Positions 27,069 to 36,438 of a stretch of DNA of 64,000 nt are shown one piece after another. The DNA comes from Leptospira saintgironsiae (GTDB lineage: Bacteria; Spirochaetota; Leptospiria; Leptospirales; Leptospiraceae). The notes below the pieces were generated by a model. That model was not told the origin of the DNA. It saw only the letters and a program-made list of their open reading frames with translations, and ran no database searches. The stretch spans positions 124,001-188,000 of the forward strand of contig NZ_NPDR01000003.1 of the NCBI RefSeq assembly GCF_002811765.1, given 5' to 3'. The translations under genes were made by a program, and so were the position numbers. The number at the start of each line of letters is the position of its first letter. The stretch's first letter is position 1.

Positions 27069-28346
27069 TTAAAATCCTTTGAACCTTTCGAATGCTTCTC
27101 TTTCCAGAGATTCTCTGTGATTTGGATGAGCAATCTGTGTAAGAAGTCTGGCTCTTTGTTTTAGATTTTTGCCATAAAGATCTGCAATTCCGTATTCAGT
27201 GATTACATAATGAACATTCGCTCTAGTCGTTGTTACACTTGCACCGGGTTGTAGGATTGGAACAATTCTTGATTTTCCATGAGATGTAACGGAAGGAAGA
27301 GCAATGATTGGTTTTCCTCCTTCTGAAAGAGAAGCTCCTCGGATAAAATCCATCTGTCCTCCTACACCTGAATATTGCCTTGTTCCTATAGAATCCGCAC
27401 ACACTTGGCCTGTAAGGTCCACTTCGATCGCGGAATTGATCGCAGTTACTTTAGGATTTTTACGGATATTTGCAGTATCGTTTATATAACCAATATCTAA
27501 GAATACTACTTCTGGATTATCATCTACAAAATCGTACAGCGTTCTCGTTCCCATTACGAAACCTGTTACGATTTTTCCAGGATGGATTTTTTTGTTTTTA
27601 CCTGTGATAATTCCTTTTTCTACCAAAGGAATTACACCATCAGAAAACATTTCAGTATGGATCCCAAGATCTTTATGATTTTTTAAACAAGATAGAACTG
27701 CATCAGGAATAGCTCCGATTCCCATTTGAAGAGTGGCTCCGTCTTCTACAAGACCTGCGATATATTCTCCAATCTTAGCTTCTACTTTGTCCGGTTCTGT
27801 ATGTTTGGCTTCTAATAATGGAATATTACCTTCTACTAATTTATGGATCTTGTTTATATGAATGATTCCGTCTCCATGTGTCCTCGGCATAAAACGATTC
27901 ACCTGAGCAATTACAATATTTGCAGAATCTACAGCTGCCTTGCTTGTATCTACTGAAACTCCCAAGGAACAAAATCCATGTTTGTCTGGAGGAGAAACTG
28001 AAATGAGAGCTACATCTAACGGAAGTATCTTTTTTCTGAATAAAGAAGGGCATTCGCTTAAAAAAATCGGAAGATAATCAGCTCTTCCTTCTTTCACCGC
28101 TTCTCTCATGTTCGCGCCTACAAAAAGAGCGTTTGTATGAAACGAAGACTCCATTCCTTTTTGTGCATATGGAACTTCTCCTTCCGTATGGATATGCACC
28201 ATATCAACATTTTGTAATTCGGAAGCTCTATCGCTCAATGCTTCAATTAGAAGTTTTGGGGCGGCATATACACTGTGGATGAAAACTTTTTGGTCGTTTT
28301 TGATCTCTGAAACCGCTTCTTTCGGGGAAACAAAATGTAAATCCAT
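27069..28346 (-). CDS. Acetyl-CoA hydrolase/CoA-transferase family protein (4-hydroxybutyrate CoA-transferase-like)
   Basis: 425 residues, the normal length of the 4-hydroxybutyrate CoA-transferase branch. Recognisable segments are VFIHSVYAAPKLLIEAL at the start, TLQMGIGAIPDAVLSCL in the middle, HTEMFSDGVIPLVEKG, and late GGQMDFIRGASLSEGGKP and ITEYGIADLYGKNLKQRA. The enzyme moves CoA between acyl groups using an active-site Glu; the substrate cannot be told by eye. It stands alone and reads away from the next gene. Confidence 0.85.
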   Translation of the reverse strand: MDLHFVSPKEAVSEIKNDQKVFIHSVYAAPKLLIEALSDRASELQNVDMVHIHTEGEVPYAQKGMESSFHTNALFVGANMREAVKEGRADYLPIFLSECPSLFRKKILPLDVALISVSPPDKHGFCSLGVSVDTSKAAVDSANIVIAQVNRFMPRTHGDGIIHINKIHKLVEGNIPLLEAKHTEPDKVEAKIGEYIAGLVEDGATLQMGIGAIPDAVLSCLKNHKDLGIHTEMFSDGVIPLVEKGIITGKNKKIHPGKIVTGFVMGTRTLYDFVDDNPEVVFLDIGYINDTANIRKNPKVTAINSAIEVDLTGQVCADSIGTRQYSGVGGQMDFIRGASLSEGGKPIIALPSVTSHGKSRIVPILQPGASVTTTRANVHYVITEYGIADLYGKNLKQRARLLTQIAHPNHRESLEREAFERFKGF

Positions 28347-28578
28347 ATCGGAATAATTTTCAGATTTTTACTGAGTAGAAGTCAAGGGACAAAATTCGGG
28401 AGAATGTATTGATATTTCTTAGGGTTTGCCTTTTAAACGATTATAAGAAGAAGGTCCGCTGGATCCAAATGATCCCTAGAATAAGGGAGAATTTTGCGCC
28501 TTCTATTTCTTTGCCGAATGCTTATTTGGAATATTAAAAAGGTTTATAAATCTGGAATGGTCTGAAGAATAAGTGTAG

Positions 28579-31500
28579 ATGGTTTCCATTTTCTCTCAAA
28601 AATTTCAGGGAGTTTTACTGATCTCAATCCTAATTTTCAGTATGGGTTGTGTGTCTGAATCTTCTAAGAAAAAACCAAGAGTAGAAAACGGGATATTAGA
28701 CTTAAGCAAAGATTGGAATTTCGAAAAGGAAGAACCTCTAAGTATAGAAGGTGATTGGGCATTTTACTGGTCCCAATTATTTTCAGAGATAAAAAATCCT
28801 TTAAAGATAGATCTAGATCCCTCTAAAAAATCAAAAGAGCAAATCAAATTTGGCGATGTTCCGAATGTTTGGAATGAATACAAGGATCAAAAGTATCCAG
28901 GTTTCGGATATGCAACTTACAAGATACTCGTTCGTTTAAAAAAAACGGAAACGGATATGGCAATCAAGATGTTGGAGGCCTCGACATCTTATACAGTTTA
29001 TGTAAATGAAAAAAAAGTGATCTCCAGCGGCGAAGTTGGAAAAACTCCAGAGACAAGCAAACCTTTGTACAGGCCTGGAGTCAGCGAAACATTTGATTTA
29101 GGAACAGAGAACGAAATCGCGATAGAGATTTCCAATTTTTCGCATTTTAAGGGAGGTCCTTGGGCAAAGATCTTTATCGGAAAAAGAAAAGATCTGGTTA
29201 TGATACGCCAAGATAATGTTAGATTGGATCTGTTTGTAGGCGGAGGGCTTTTTGTTTTAGGTCTTTATCACCTAAGCTTATTTGCATTCTTAAGAAGAGA
29301 AACTTCTACACTATATTATGGAATTCTAACGATCTGTTCTACCATTCGTATTTTGATCACTGGGGAAAGAATATTATATTCTATTTTTCCTCATTTCGAT
29401 TTTGAATGGGGATATAGATTGGAATTAATATCCAGCTTCTTGATCGCCATATTCTTTCCAATGTTTATCCAAACCTTATATCCGGATGAGATAAACAAAA
29501 AGGTTATTCGATTTTTAATTAGTATTGTTATAGGGCTTTCTTTCATCGTACTGTTTTTTCCCTTGGTCATTTATTCCAAGACAGTTTCTGTCTTTGGGAT
29601 TATAGTTTCCATTGCTTGCGTTTACCTAGTATACGTTTTTTGGAAAGCAATGCGAAATAAGAAGTTAGGAGCTGAAGTAGGCTTATTCTTCTTTCTTCTT
29701 TTTTTTGCAGTAGTAACAAATGATATACTATATGCAAATATGATAATAAATACTGCATATTTTTCCTCTTATGGGATAGCATCTTTTTTTGTGGCACAGG
29801 CGTTTATGGTCTCTCAAAGATTTACAAGCGCTTATAAACTTTCAGAAAAATTAGCGTATGATCTAAAAGATTCCAACCAAAGATTGATCTCTTTGGATAA
29901 ACTCAAAGATGAATTTTTGGCTAATACTTCTCATGAGTTGAGAACTCCTTTGCAAGGGATCATTGGTATTGCTGATTCCTTAAAAAGGGGGGTGGGTGGC
30001 CCATTATCTCAATCTGTGGAAAGACAGTTAGGAATGATTGTTACAAGTGGTCAACGGCTTTCTAGTTTAGTAAATGATATTATAGATTTTTCTAAATTAA
30101 AGCATAAGGATTTAAATCTAAATTTAAGAGCAGTGGACTTATACCAGGCGGTAAATTTCACTCTGGAGTTAAATAGGATTTCTACTGACCAAACTAAGAT
30201 CAGATTGGTAAATGCGATCTTACCTGAATTTCCTGATTTACTCGCAGACGAAAATAGACTCCAACAAATCCTACAGAATTTAGTAAGTAATGCGATCAAA
30301 TTTACTGAGAAGGGAGAGATCGTAGTTAGTGCTAAGATCAAAGCACTTGGGATCGCAGAGATCAGTGTAAAAGATACTGGGATCGGAATAGATCCAGCAG
30401 AACACCAGAAGGTATTCGAATTTTTTGAACAGGTAGATAGAGGAGATTCTAAAAATAGTTCAGGTGCAGGCCTTGGGCTTTCTATCAGCAGGGCATTGGT
30501 TGTATTACACGGAGGAGAAATTGGAGTCGATTCCAGCCCAGGTTTAGGATCTCGTTTTTATTTTACGATCCCATTTGTTTCCGGAAAAATCCCAAGATCC
30601 GAAGGAAAAGAATTAAAAAACTATAAAGAAGGAAATCATCCAGGTTCTACTGTAACTTTTCAGGATGAGCCTTCAGACTCGGAAAAGAATGCTCGAATCT
30701 TGGTAGTAGACGACGAACCTGTGAACTTACAGGTAATACAAAACTATCTTTCTTTACGAAATATTTCCTCAGTCACTGCAAAAAGTGGAATGGAAGCCTT
30801 GGAAATATTACAAAAAGATAAGGCATTCGATGTTGTTATTTTAGATGTTATGATGCCTAAGATGTCCGGTTTAGACACCGCCAGAGAGATCCGTAAAACA
30901 CTTAGCACATTGGAGCTTCCCATTCTAATGTTGACTGCTAAAAATCAAGACAAGGATCTGATGGCGGCTTTGAATAATGGAGCAAATGACTATCTGCTTA
31001 AACCTTTTGATTTCGAAGAATTGATCTTAAGGATCAATAATTTGCTCGCTCTTGCAGATGGTCATAAAAGCCGTTTGAACCAGGAGAATGAGAAAAGGGA
31101 AGCTGTAAATAATGTAAGGCAAAGGATCAATATTGACTTACATGATCACCTGGGTGGAAAACTCACAGATCTAAAATTTTTATCAGAAGAATTACTCTCC
31201 CAAAACCAAGAAGATAAACCAATCTTCAAAAAGATCAACGATGCAGTGAATCAATCTATTCATATTCTAAGAGAACAAATGTTGAAGATAGAAGATCTTG
31301 GATTACTATCCGAAAATTTTATCACAGGGATCAATTTAGTTTTACTTAGAAGATATTCGGATGTAGAAAGAGATTTAGAATTCGAATGCCAAGATGAATT
31401 GCTTAAATTTTTTGAAGAAGAAAGAAATGAGACTTCTACAATAGAACTTTACAGTATTGTAAATGAGATCACGAATAATGATCTGAAATATGGGCAGGGT

Positions 31501-31716
31501 GTGGCCAAATGGAATTTCTATTTGGAGAATGGAGATCTGATTACAGAAATGAATGTAGAGTCTTCTTACCATCTAAAAAAACATAAAACCGGAAGAGGTA
31601 CAGAGAATCTGATCTATAGGATCTCCGGCCTGGGTGGAAAAGTGGAAATGTCCCTAGTCGAAAACATATATAAAATAAAAATAAATATCCCGATCGGAAA
31701 TTTTTCCGTAAAATAA
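28579..31716 (+). CDS. Hybrid 7TMR-DISM sensor kinase with two kinase modules
   Basis: 1045 residues. A lipobox (IFSMGC) gives an N-terminal lipid anchor, then a DISM sensor domain (about 40-200) and seven spans (about 210-405). The first transmitter has HisKA (DEFLANTSHELRTPLQGI, His at about 452) and a full ATPase domain (N-box ENRLQQILQNLVSNAIKF, G-boxes VKDTGIGIDP and GAGLGLSISRA). A receiver domain follows (RILVVDDEPVNL, VVILDVMMPKMSG, DYLLKPF). Then a second, NarL-partner-type kinase appears: RQRINIDLHDHLGGKLTDL (HisKA_3) and a terminal ATPase (VNEITNNDLKYG, GRGTENLIYRISGLGG). A NarL-type regulator gene follows after 19 bases and is the likely target of the second module. Confidence 0.88.
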   Translation: MVSIFSQKFQGVLLISILIFSMGCVSESSKKKPRVENGILDLSKDWNFEKEEPLSIEGDWAFYWSQLFSEIKNPLKIDLDPSKKSKEQIKFGDVPNVWNEYKDQKYPGFGYATYKILVRLKKTETDMAIKMLEASTSYTVYVNEKKVISSGEVGKTPETSKPLYRPGVSETFDLGTENEIAIEISNFSHFKGGPWAKIFIGKRKDLVMIRQDNVRLDLFVGGGLFVLGLYHLSLFAFLRRETSTLYYGILTICSTIRILITGERILYSIFPHFDFEWGYRLELISSFLIAIFFPMFIQTLYPDEINKKVIRFLISIVIGLSFIVLFFPLVIYSKTVSVFGIIVSIACVYLVYVFWKAMRNKKLGAEVGLFFFLLFFAVVTNDILYANMIINTAYFSSYGIASFFVAQAFMVSQRFTSAYKLSEKLAYDLKDSNQRLISLDKLKDEFLANTSHELRTPLQGIIGIADSLKRGVGGPLSQSVERQLGMIVTSGQRLSSLVNDIIDFSKLKHKDLNLNLRAVDLYQAVNFTLELNRISTDQTKIRLVNAILPEFPDLLADENRLQQILQNLVSNAIKFTEKGEIVVSAKIKALGIAEISVKDTGIGIDPAEHQKVFEFFEQVDRGDSKNSSGAGLGLSISRALVVLHGGEIGVDSSPGLGSRFYFTIPFVSGKIPRSEGKELKNYKEGNHPGSTVTFQDEPSDSEKNARILVVDDEPVNLQVIQNYLSLRNISSVTAKSGMEALEILQKDKAFDVVILDVMMPKMSGLDTAREIRKTLSTLELPILMLTAKNQDKDLMAALNNGANDYLLKPFDFEELILRINNLLALADGHKSRLNQENEKREAVNNVRQRINIDLHDHLGGKLTDLKFLSEELLSQNQEDKPIFKKINDAVNQSIHILREQMLKIEDLGLLSENFITGINLVLLRRYSDVERDLEFECQDELLKFFEEERNETSTIELYSIVNEITNNDLKYGQGVAKWNFYLENGDLITEMNVESSYHLKKHKTGRGTENLIYRISGLGGKVEMSLVENIYKIKINIPIGNFSVK

Positions 31717-31735
31717 ATAAGGTGTGAATACGATC

Positions 31736-32374
31736 ATGAAAAGTTCAGATATCAAAGTAGGAATCGTAGAAAACGACGAAAGTTTTAAGAATCAAATCTT
31801 AAAAACTTTGGAATCTATTCCTGAGATTGGAGGAGTATTTCATTGGGAATCTGCGGAATCCTTCTGGGAAGACGAGAAAGGAAAATCCTTAGATATAATT
31901 TTTCTGGATATCATGTTGTCTGGAATGAATGGAGTAGAACTTGCTGGAAAAATTTCTGCAAGAGATCCGGAAATATCCAAAATTATGCTCTCTAATATGA
32001 ATTCGGACGAACTAATTTATGAATCCTTAAAGAATGGTGCCATAGGTTATATCCTGAAATCGGAACTAAAAGATATTGCAGATGTAGTTGATACAGTTCT
32101 AAAAGGTGGTGCGATCATTACTCCTACAATCGCATTCCGTGTTTTAAATAGTTTTAAACAAAAGGATTATTCTGGAGAATTTAAACTGACTCCAAAAGAA
32201 AAACAGATCCTAGATGAGATGGTAAAAGGAAAAACCATCGGAAGAGTTGCAGAATTTTTAAAAGTAAGTAAATATACAGTCCAGCACCATGTGAAGAATA
32301 TATACAAAAAACTAAATGTTCATAATAGAGCTGAATTGGTAAGAAAGGCGAGTGATATAGGATTATTGCCTTAA
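31736..32374 (+). CDS. NarL/FixJ-family response regulator
   Basis: 212 residues from the ATG at 31736, which has AAGGTG at a good distance; a GTG at 31724 is in frame but has no room for a ribosome site. The receiver domain has VENDESFKNQIL, phospho-Asp in IIFLDIMLSGMNG and GYILKSELKD. The LuxR-type helix-turn-helix is KLTPKEKQILDEMVKGKT followed by KVSKYTVQHHVKNIYKKL. It is the obvious partner of the dual kinase directly upstream. Confidence 0.9.
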   Translation: MKSSDIKVGIVENDESFKNQILKTLESIPEIGGVFHWESAESFWEDEKGKSLDIIFLDIMLSGMNGVELAGKISARDPEISKIMLSNMNSDELIYESLKNGAIGYILKSELKDIADVVDTVLKGGAIITPTIAFRVLNSFKQKDYSGEFKLTPKEKQILDEMVKGKTIGRVAEFLKVSKYTVQHHVKNIYKKLNVHNRAELVRKASDIGLLP

Positions 32375-32381
32375 AGGATAA

Positions 32382-33200
32382 TCAGATGAGTTGGGATTTG
32401 GGGCGTTTTTCGTCCTTTCCCCATTCATTCCAAGAACCGTCATAGACTGGAATATTCTCTATTCCTAAAATTCCAAGAGCTGTAATTACAACAGTCGCAG
32501 AAACTCCTCCATTGCAATAACAGATGATTTTTTCTGGAGGAGAATCTGTATCTACTCCAACATTCTTAAAGGAAACTTTTAACTCTTCTTTAGAGAGAAA
32601 TTTACCAGTTTCTGGATTCGTTAGACTTGTATGCGGCACATTGATCGCACCCGGAATAAAACCTTTTGCAAATACTTCAGGACGTCTACCATCTAATAAA
32701 AGAGTATCCGAAGATCTGAATTCCACTTCGTCTGCATTTCTTTTTAGTTCAGGGTTGGGAATAGCGATAAAATCTTTTTTTTCGTATGTATGAATAATAG
32801 AATCAACGGGTTTTCCTTCTTTGACCCAACCTGTAAAACCTCCATCCAGGATCCTTCCATCTGTATGTCCGTAATATCTTAGAGCCCAGGCTAGACGACT
32901 GGAGAACATTCTATTATGATCATCGTAAGCAACCACGATAGTATCATTAGAAATCCCTAATGTAGACATCAATTCTGAAAATTTTTCAGGAGGTGCTATA
33001 TTTACTGGAATCGGATCATTAAGATCTACTATATCCTTTGTCCAATCTATAAAAACTGCACCTGGAATATGGCTTTTATCGTAAAGTTCCGGTTCAGCAT
33101 GGTATCTTGGTTCAGTATGTTCTACTCTTCCGCGTATATCTACAATCCTGATATTAGGATCATCTAAATGCGCAAAAAGCCAATCTGAACTAACAATCAT
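32382..33200 (-). CDS. Rhodanese-type sulfurtransferase, two domains
   Basis: 272 residues with two rhodanese domains like SseA/TST. The N-terminal inactive domain has VDIRGRVEHTEPRYH and SHIPGAVFIDWTKD; the C-terminal domain has LLDGRRPEVFAKGFIPGAINVPH and the active Cys at about 229 in CNGGVSATV (a second Cys lies two residues before). These enzymes move sulfane sulfur from thiosulfate or 3-mercaptopyruvate to acceptors. The start overlaps the upstream NmrA-like gene stop (ATGA). Its presence about 8 kb from the encapsulin-desulfurase locus is suggestive but not proof of a link. Confidence 0.88.
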   Translation of the reverse strand: MIVSSDWLFAHLDDPNIRIVDIRGRVEHTEPRYHAEPELYDKSHIPGAVFIDWTKDIVDLNDPIPVNIAPPEKFSELMSTLGISNDTIVVAYDDHNRMFSSRLAWALRYYGHTDGRILDGGFTGWVKEGKPVDSIIHTYEKKDFIAIPNPELKRNADEVEFRSSDTLLLDGRRPEVFAKGFIPGAINVPHTSLTNPETGKFLSKEELKVSFKNVGVDTDSPPEKIICYCNGGVSATVVITALGILGIENIPVYDGSWNEWGKDEKRPKSQLI

Positions 33201-34078
33201 AAAGAATCCAATTTAGGTTTTAAGACCCTTTTCCCCCAAAGTCCTACTGTTGTAGGAGTAGTAGTCTCAGAACTTCGTATTCCTTCCACTTCTCTAGGAA
33301 GATGCATGGAACGGTAGATATCAGTATAACCTTCTGCGGCAGCCTTTGTCACCCCTTTAGTAACTAAATCTTCATAAAAGTTTTCCAGACTTATATAATT
33401 ATATTTTAATGTAGATCCGACGGCGCTACTTAAACTTTTCACAGCGGCCTCAAATGTCAGGTCTTCTCCTCCGTGTAAAACGTGGATCTTCTTACCTTTC
33501 CAATTCTTATTTAAAAGATAATCTGCTGCGACATCTGCAATATCCGAAGTGGCAATGAATGCGACTTCTCTATCCGGAGGAATAGGGAAGGTAATTGTTC
33601 CTTTAGATTTCAGTTCAGAAATCTGAGGAAGAAGATTTTCCAAAAAGAAGCCGGGACGAAGATGAACCACATTTGCATCTGTTTCGTTCAGATATTCTTC
33701 GACATGTACAATTCCATCTGCTACTCCAGCTTCTACTACTTCTGGAATAATCGTGGAAATATTTACTACGAATGGTATTTTATTCTTTCGGACTGCATTA
33801 GAAACACTTTTTCCATAGAGACGATACCATCCGTGAACATCCTCTGCTTTTTTATTACCTGGATTTAACCAGTACAGTGCTTCTGTTCCTTTGGTGGCTT
33901 CTAAGATAAAGTTCTCATCTTCTAATGCTCCTTGTTGGATGATCACTCTTTCTCTAATTATTGGATCCAATTTCTGAGGACTTCTGGTTAGTACAGTTAC
34001 ATCTTTGCCTGACTCCAAAAGTTTTGGTAGAAGAAATTTTCCTATATTTCCTGTAGGAACTGCGACAGTGATACTCAT
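33197..34078 (-). CDS. NmrA-like NAD(P)-binding protein
   Basis: 293 residues. The Rossmann motif is [17 protein letters not shown] (a variant of GxxGxxG) followed by [27 protein letters not shown], and [17 protein letters not shown], the usual NmrA/azoreductase/isoflavone-reductase-like order. No catalytic Tyr-x3-Lys can be assigned with certainty. The gene overlaps both neighbours by four bases, so it is coupled to thiM upstream and the rhodanese downstream. Substrate unknown; it may be a redox sensor rather than an enzyme. Confidence 0.8.
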   Translation of the reverse strand: MSITVAVPTGNIGKFLLPKLLESGKDVTVLTRSPQKLDPIIRERVIIQQGALEDENFILEATKGTEALYWLNPGNKKAEDVHGWYRLYGKSVSNAVRKNKIPFVVNISTIIPEVVEAGVADGIVHVEEYLNETDANVVHLRPGFFLENLLPQISELKSKGTITFPIPPDREVAFIATSDIADVAADYLLNKNWKGKKIHVLHGGEDLTFEAAVKSLSSAVGSTLKYNYISLENFYEDLVTKGVTKAAAEGYTDIYRSMHLPREVEGIRSSETTTPTTVGLWGKRVLKPKLDSL

Positions 34079-34866
34079 GCGGAAATATTACTTAGTTCGT
34101 CTAGAAATGCCACGGCGAAACTTCCAGTGCCTGATGATCTTTCTGCTGCCCTGGAACCTGCAATCGCAAAAATAGCAGATGCAGAAACTGCAGCACGTAA
34201 TGGATCTTTTTGAACACCTAAGAAGGAAGCAATCAATGCTCCTAAGGAACATCCAACTCCTGTGACCTTGGTCATTAAGATATGACCTCCTGGAACTGCG
34301 ATGGTCTCTTTTCCGTCAGTGATATAATCTACTTCTCCGCTAATTGCAATTACTGCACCTGTGCTGATTGCCAATTCTTTTGCAAGAGGTACTGCATCAG
34401 AAGAAGCTGCAGTAGAATCTACACCTTTTCCTCCGCCTACTGCACCAGCAAGAGCCAAGATCTCTGAAGCATTTCCTCTGATCACGGTTGGTTTGTGCTG
34501 TAAAAGATCTTTTGCGATTTCGGTCCTGTATCTAAGAGCTCCTACTGCAACTGGATCTAAAACCCAAGGTGTTCTAGCTTTTTGCGCAGCGATCGCAGCG
34601 GCTTTAATTGCCTTTGCATCAAAACTATTTATAGTTCCTACATTGATAAGTACTCCGCCTGCAATTCCCGCAAAATCAGAAACTTCTTCTTCCGCTATGA
34701 CCATAGCAGGAGAAGCTCCTGCAGCCAGAAGAACATTCGCTGTCCAGTTTGTGACTACAATATTAGTAAGCACATGAGTTAGAGGTGCATGTTTACGGAC
34801 TTCGGCTAGGTCTGAGACCACGTCGGGAGAAGGCCAGGTTTTTTGTGTTAAAGAAGCGGTTGTCAT
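34075..34866 (-). CDS. thiM: Hydroxyethylthiazole kinase (ThiM)
   Basis: 263 residues. ThiM hallmarks include [21 protein letters not shown] at the start, [32 protein letters not shown], and the catalytic-Cys loop [17 protein letters not shown]. The enzyme phosphorylates the thiazole alcohol in thiamin salvage. An AGGAG ribosome site precedes the ATG. No thiamin riboswitch is visible in the 43 bases upstream or in the operon leader, unlike many thiM genes. It is the second gene of a four-gene minus-strand operon. Confidence 0.9.
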   Translation of the reverse strand: MTTASLTQKTWPSPDVVSDLAEVRKHAPLTHVLTNIVVTNWTANVLLAAGASPAMVIAEEEVSDFAGIAGGVLINVGTINSFDAKAIKAAAIAAQKARTPWVLDPVAVGALRYRTEIAKDLLQHKPTVIRGNASEILALAGAVGGGKGVDSTAASSDAVPLAKELAISTGAVIAISGEVDYITDGKETIAVPGGHILMTKVTGVGCSLGALIASFLGVQKDPLRAAVSASAIFAIAGSRAAERSSGTGSFAVAFLDELSNISA

Positions 34867-34909
34867 ATTTTATTCTCCTAATATAATAAAAACTTAAAAT
34901 TATTTCTAT

Positions 34910-35746
34910 CTATTCTTTTAATAGGCTTAGCGCCAGAAGTTGGGGAAGATCTCCTTGTCCACCTTCTACTACTTTTACCAATTTAAAACCAGCAGAGAGG
35001 AAAGTATTGATCACATCCGATACGGGTCTATGCCAGGCTCCCACTTTACTTCTTACCGTTCCTTTCAAAAGATTGGGTTCTACGAATTGGGATTTATTAT
35101 AACCCGGTTTTTGAATAATTTCACCTTGAGAAAGAGGTTCTGAATAAGCTCCGTAAAAGCAAGGATGAACCCCGATATCTATGTATCTTCCTCCAGATGA
35201 TAAAACTCTGAAAATTTCTTTGGCGGATCTTTCCAAATTTTCCCAATCCGTAGTTGTAAAAGTGCTATAGGCGAGTTGGATAGAATTATCCGAGATAGGA
35301 AGTTCTGCTGAATCACCCAAAACTACAGGAAGTCTTTTGGCTGCGATCCTCAATTGGTCTTGGGAAAGATCCACACCGATAGGTTCATATCCCAATTCTT
35401 TGGTGATATCTGCAGCAAGCCCAGTGCCACATCCAATATCCAACGCGATCCCTTCTCCTTTGCCTAATAATGACCGTAAAATAGAATACGCTGAGTTAGC
35501 TAAGTCCCCTCGATCGTTTTGGTCCTGCATTACGGAATCATACCATTCTGCCAAACCTTCATAACGTGCTTCTGTGCCGGCATCAACACTTTGAATGGCG
35601 TTTTGTTTGGTTAAATGGAAGAAGCCATTTTGAAAAGGGTAGTCCAAACCAAGTCGAGGGTTATGGGCCACTCGTTTTTCTTGATTCCAGACCAAATTTC
35701 CCTTATCTGAAGGGTCCGCTAATATATTTTGCAGTATATCCAACAT
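34910..35746 (-). CDS. SAM-dependent methyltransferase, class I
   Basis: 278 residues. The first ~45 residues resemble a Trm112-like zinc domain that has lost its cysteines (LRLGLD-type YPFQNGFFHL). The methyltransferase core follows: LDIGCGTGLAADITKELG (SAM motif I), IGVDLSQDQLRIAA (motif II), then DSAELPISDNSIQLAYSTF and VLSSGGRYIDIGVHP. The target is not identifiable. It is the first gene of the thiM operon, has no ribosome site and has a -10 hexamer immediately before the ATG, so the message may be leaderless. Confidence 0.82.
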   Translation of the reverse strand: MLDILQNILADPSDKGNLVWNQEKRVAHNPRLGLDYPFQNGFFHLTKQNAIQSVDAGTEARYEGLAEWYDSVMQDQNDRGDLANSAYSILRSLLGKGEGIALDIGCGTGLAADITKELGYEPIGVDLSQDQLRIAAKRLPVVLGDSAELPISDNSIQLAYSTFTTTDWENLERSAKEIFRVLSSGGRYIDIGVHPCFYGAYSEPLSQGEIIQKPGYNKSQFVEPNLLKGTVRSKVGAWHRPVSDVINTFLSAGFKLVKVVEGGQGDLPQLLALSLLKE

Positions 35747-35751
35747 ATTGA

Positions 35752-35757
35752 ATTATA
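35752..35757 (-). promoter_or_regulatory. -10 hexamer of the thiM operon, possibly leaderless
   Basis: TATAAT on the minus strand (35757 to 35752) ends six bases before the methyltransferase ATG at 35746. The expected start of transcription coincides with the ATG. No strong -35 hexamer was found 17 bases upstream. Confidence 0.4.
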
Positions 35758-36110
35758 TCATAATATAACAGAAGATGCTTGGAAAGGAGAATGAGTCAAA
35801 CTTTTTTTATGATTTTGTATGAAGAAAGAAGAAGGCTGAAAGGAGCCAAACCTAGTCGAAAGGAATCAGGCTTAGTGTATCTTAATTAAGCACGCATAAC
35901 GTTATGCTTTTGTGACACGTTATGATATTCTGTATTGTGATGAATAACGGATCCATTACTCAAGAGACTATGACCTTTGGTCGGCAACTCAACATTTAAC
36001 TTAATATTTTTTGCAAATTTTTTTGAAATGGTAAGACATAGTGTAGGGATTTTTTATAAGATACGTCTATTTTTATAACTACTTTTATCTAGTTTCATTA
36101 GGGAGGAATA
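35758..36110. other. Divergent intergenic region with CATAACG-type palindromes
   Basis: About 350 bases between the thiM operon (minus) and a small unknown gene (plus). It contains a 14-base palindrome at 35894-35907, a matching half-site ACGTTATG at 35917-35924, a related AATAACGG near 35943, and a CTTAATTAAG palindrome at 35881-35890. The remainder is AT-rich with no open frame I would support. Confidence 0.5.
35894..35907. promoter_or_regulatory. 14-base perfect palindrome, candidate operator
   Basis: GCATAACGTTATGC is self-complementary, and the half ACGTTATG recurs 9 bases further on. A dimeric repressor site is likely; the regulator is unknown. Confidence 0.45.
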
Positions 36111-36356
36111 ATGAAAGGAAGGATTGCCGGCATCAATGAGAAGTCGAACAAAATGATCATACTCACAGAGAACGGATATACATTCGGAATTGGTAATGTA
36201 GAATACATGCAATTGGATCATGTTATCACTGGTGAATTGAGAAGTAGTGGGACAGAGATCTTAACCAATATTACTTCTGGCGACGATTTCGTTTTAGATA
36301 TAGAAGCGTACGATTGTTCTAAAGAGATCGCGCTTACACTATTGAACGCGGAATAA
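36111..36356 (+). CDS. Small hypothetical protein, 81 residues
   Basis: I do not recognise this protein. The ATG has an excellent ribosome site (AGGGAGGAATA). It looks like a compact beta-rich cytoplasmic protein: MKGRIAGINEKSNKMIILT suggests a small barrel of the S1/cold-shock-length class, followed by YTFGIGNVEYMQLDHVITG, but this fold assignment is only an impression. One Cys near the end. It is a single gene, followed by a hairpin. Confidence 0.65.
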   Translation: MKGRIAGINEKSNKMIILTENGYTFGIGNVEYMQLDHVITGELRSSGTEILTNITSGDDFVLDIEAYDCSKEIALTLLNAE

Positions 36357-36404
36357 TTTTCCGAATATTTATATTTTTTAATAATAACAAATGATGTATA
36401 AAAT

Positions 36405-36430
36405 CCGAAGCCGGGTTTAGCCGACTTCGG
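36405..36430. terminator. Bidirectional terminator between convergent genes
   Basis: CCGAAG and CTTCGG arms with an inner CGG/CCG pair set (one mismatch) and a six-base loop lie between the stops at 36356 (plus) and 36439 (minus); T-rich tracts follow on both strands. Confidence 0.65.
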
Positions 36431-36438
36431 AGAAATTT

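Noticed and set aside
34361..34777. 138-codon plus-strand frame inside thiM
   Set aside because: Antisense shadow of thiM, whose motifs are all intact.
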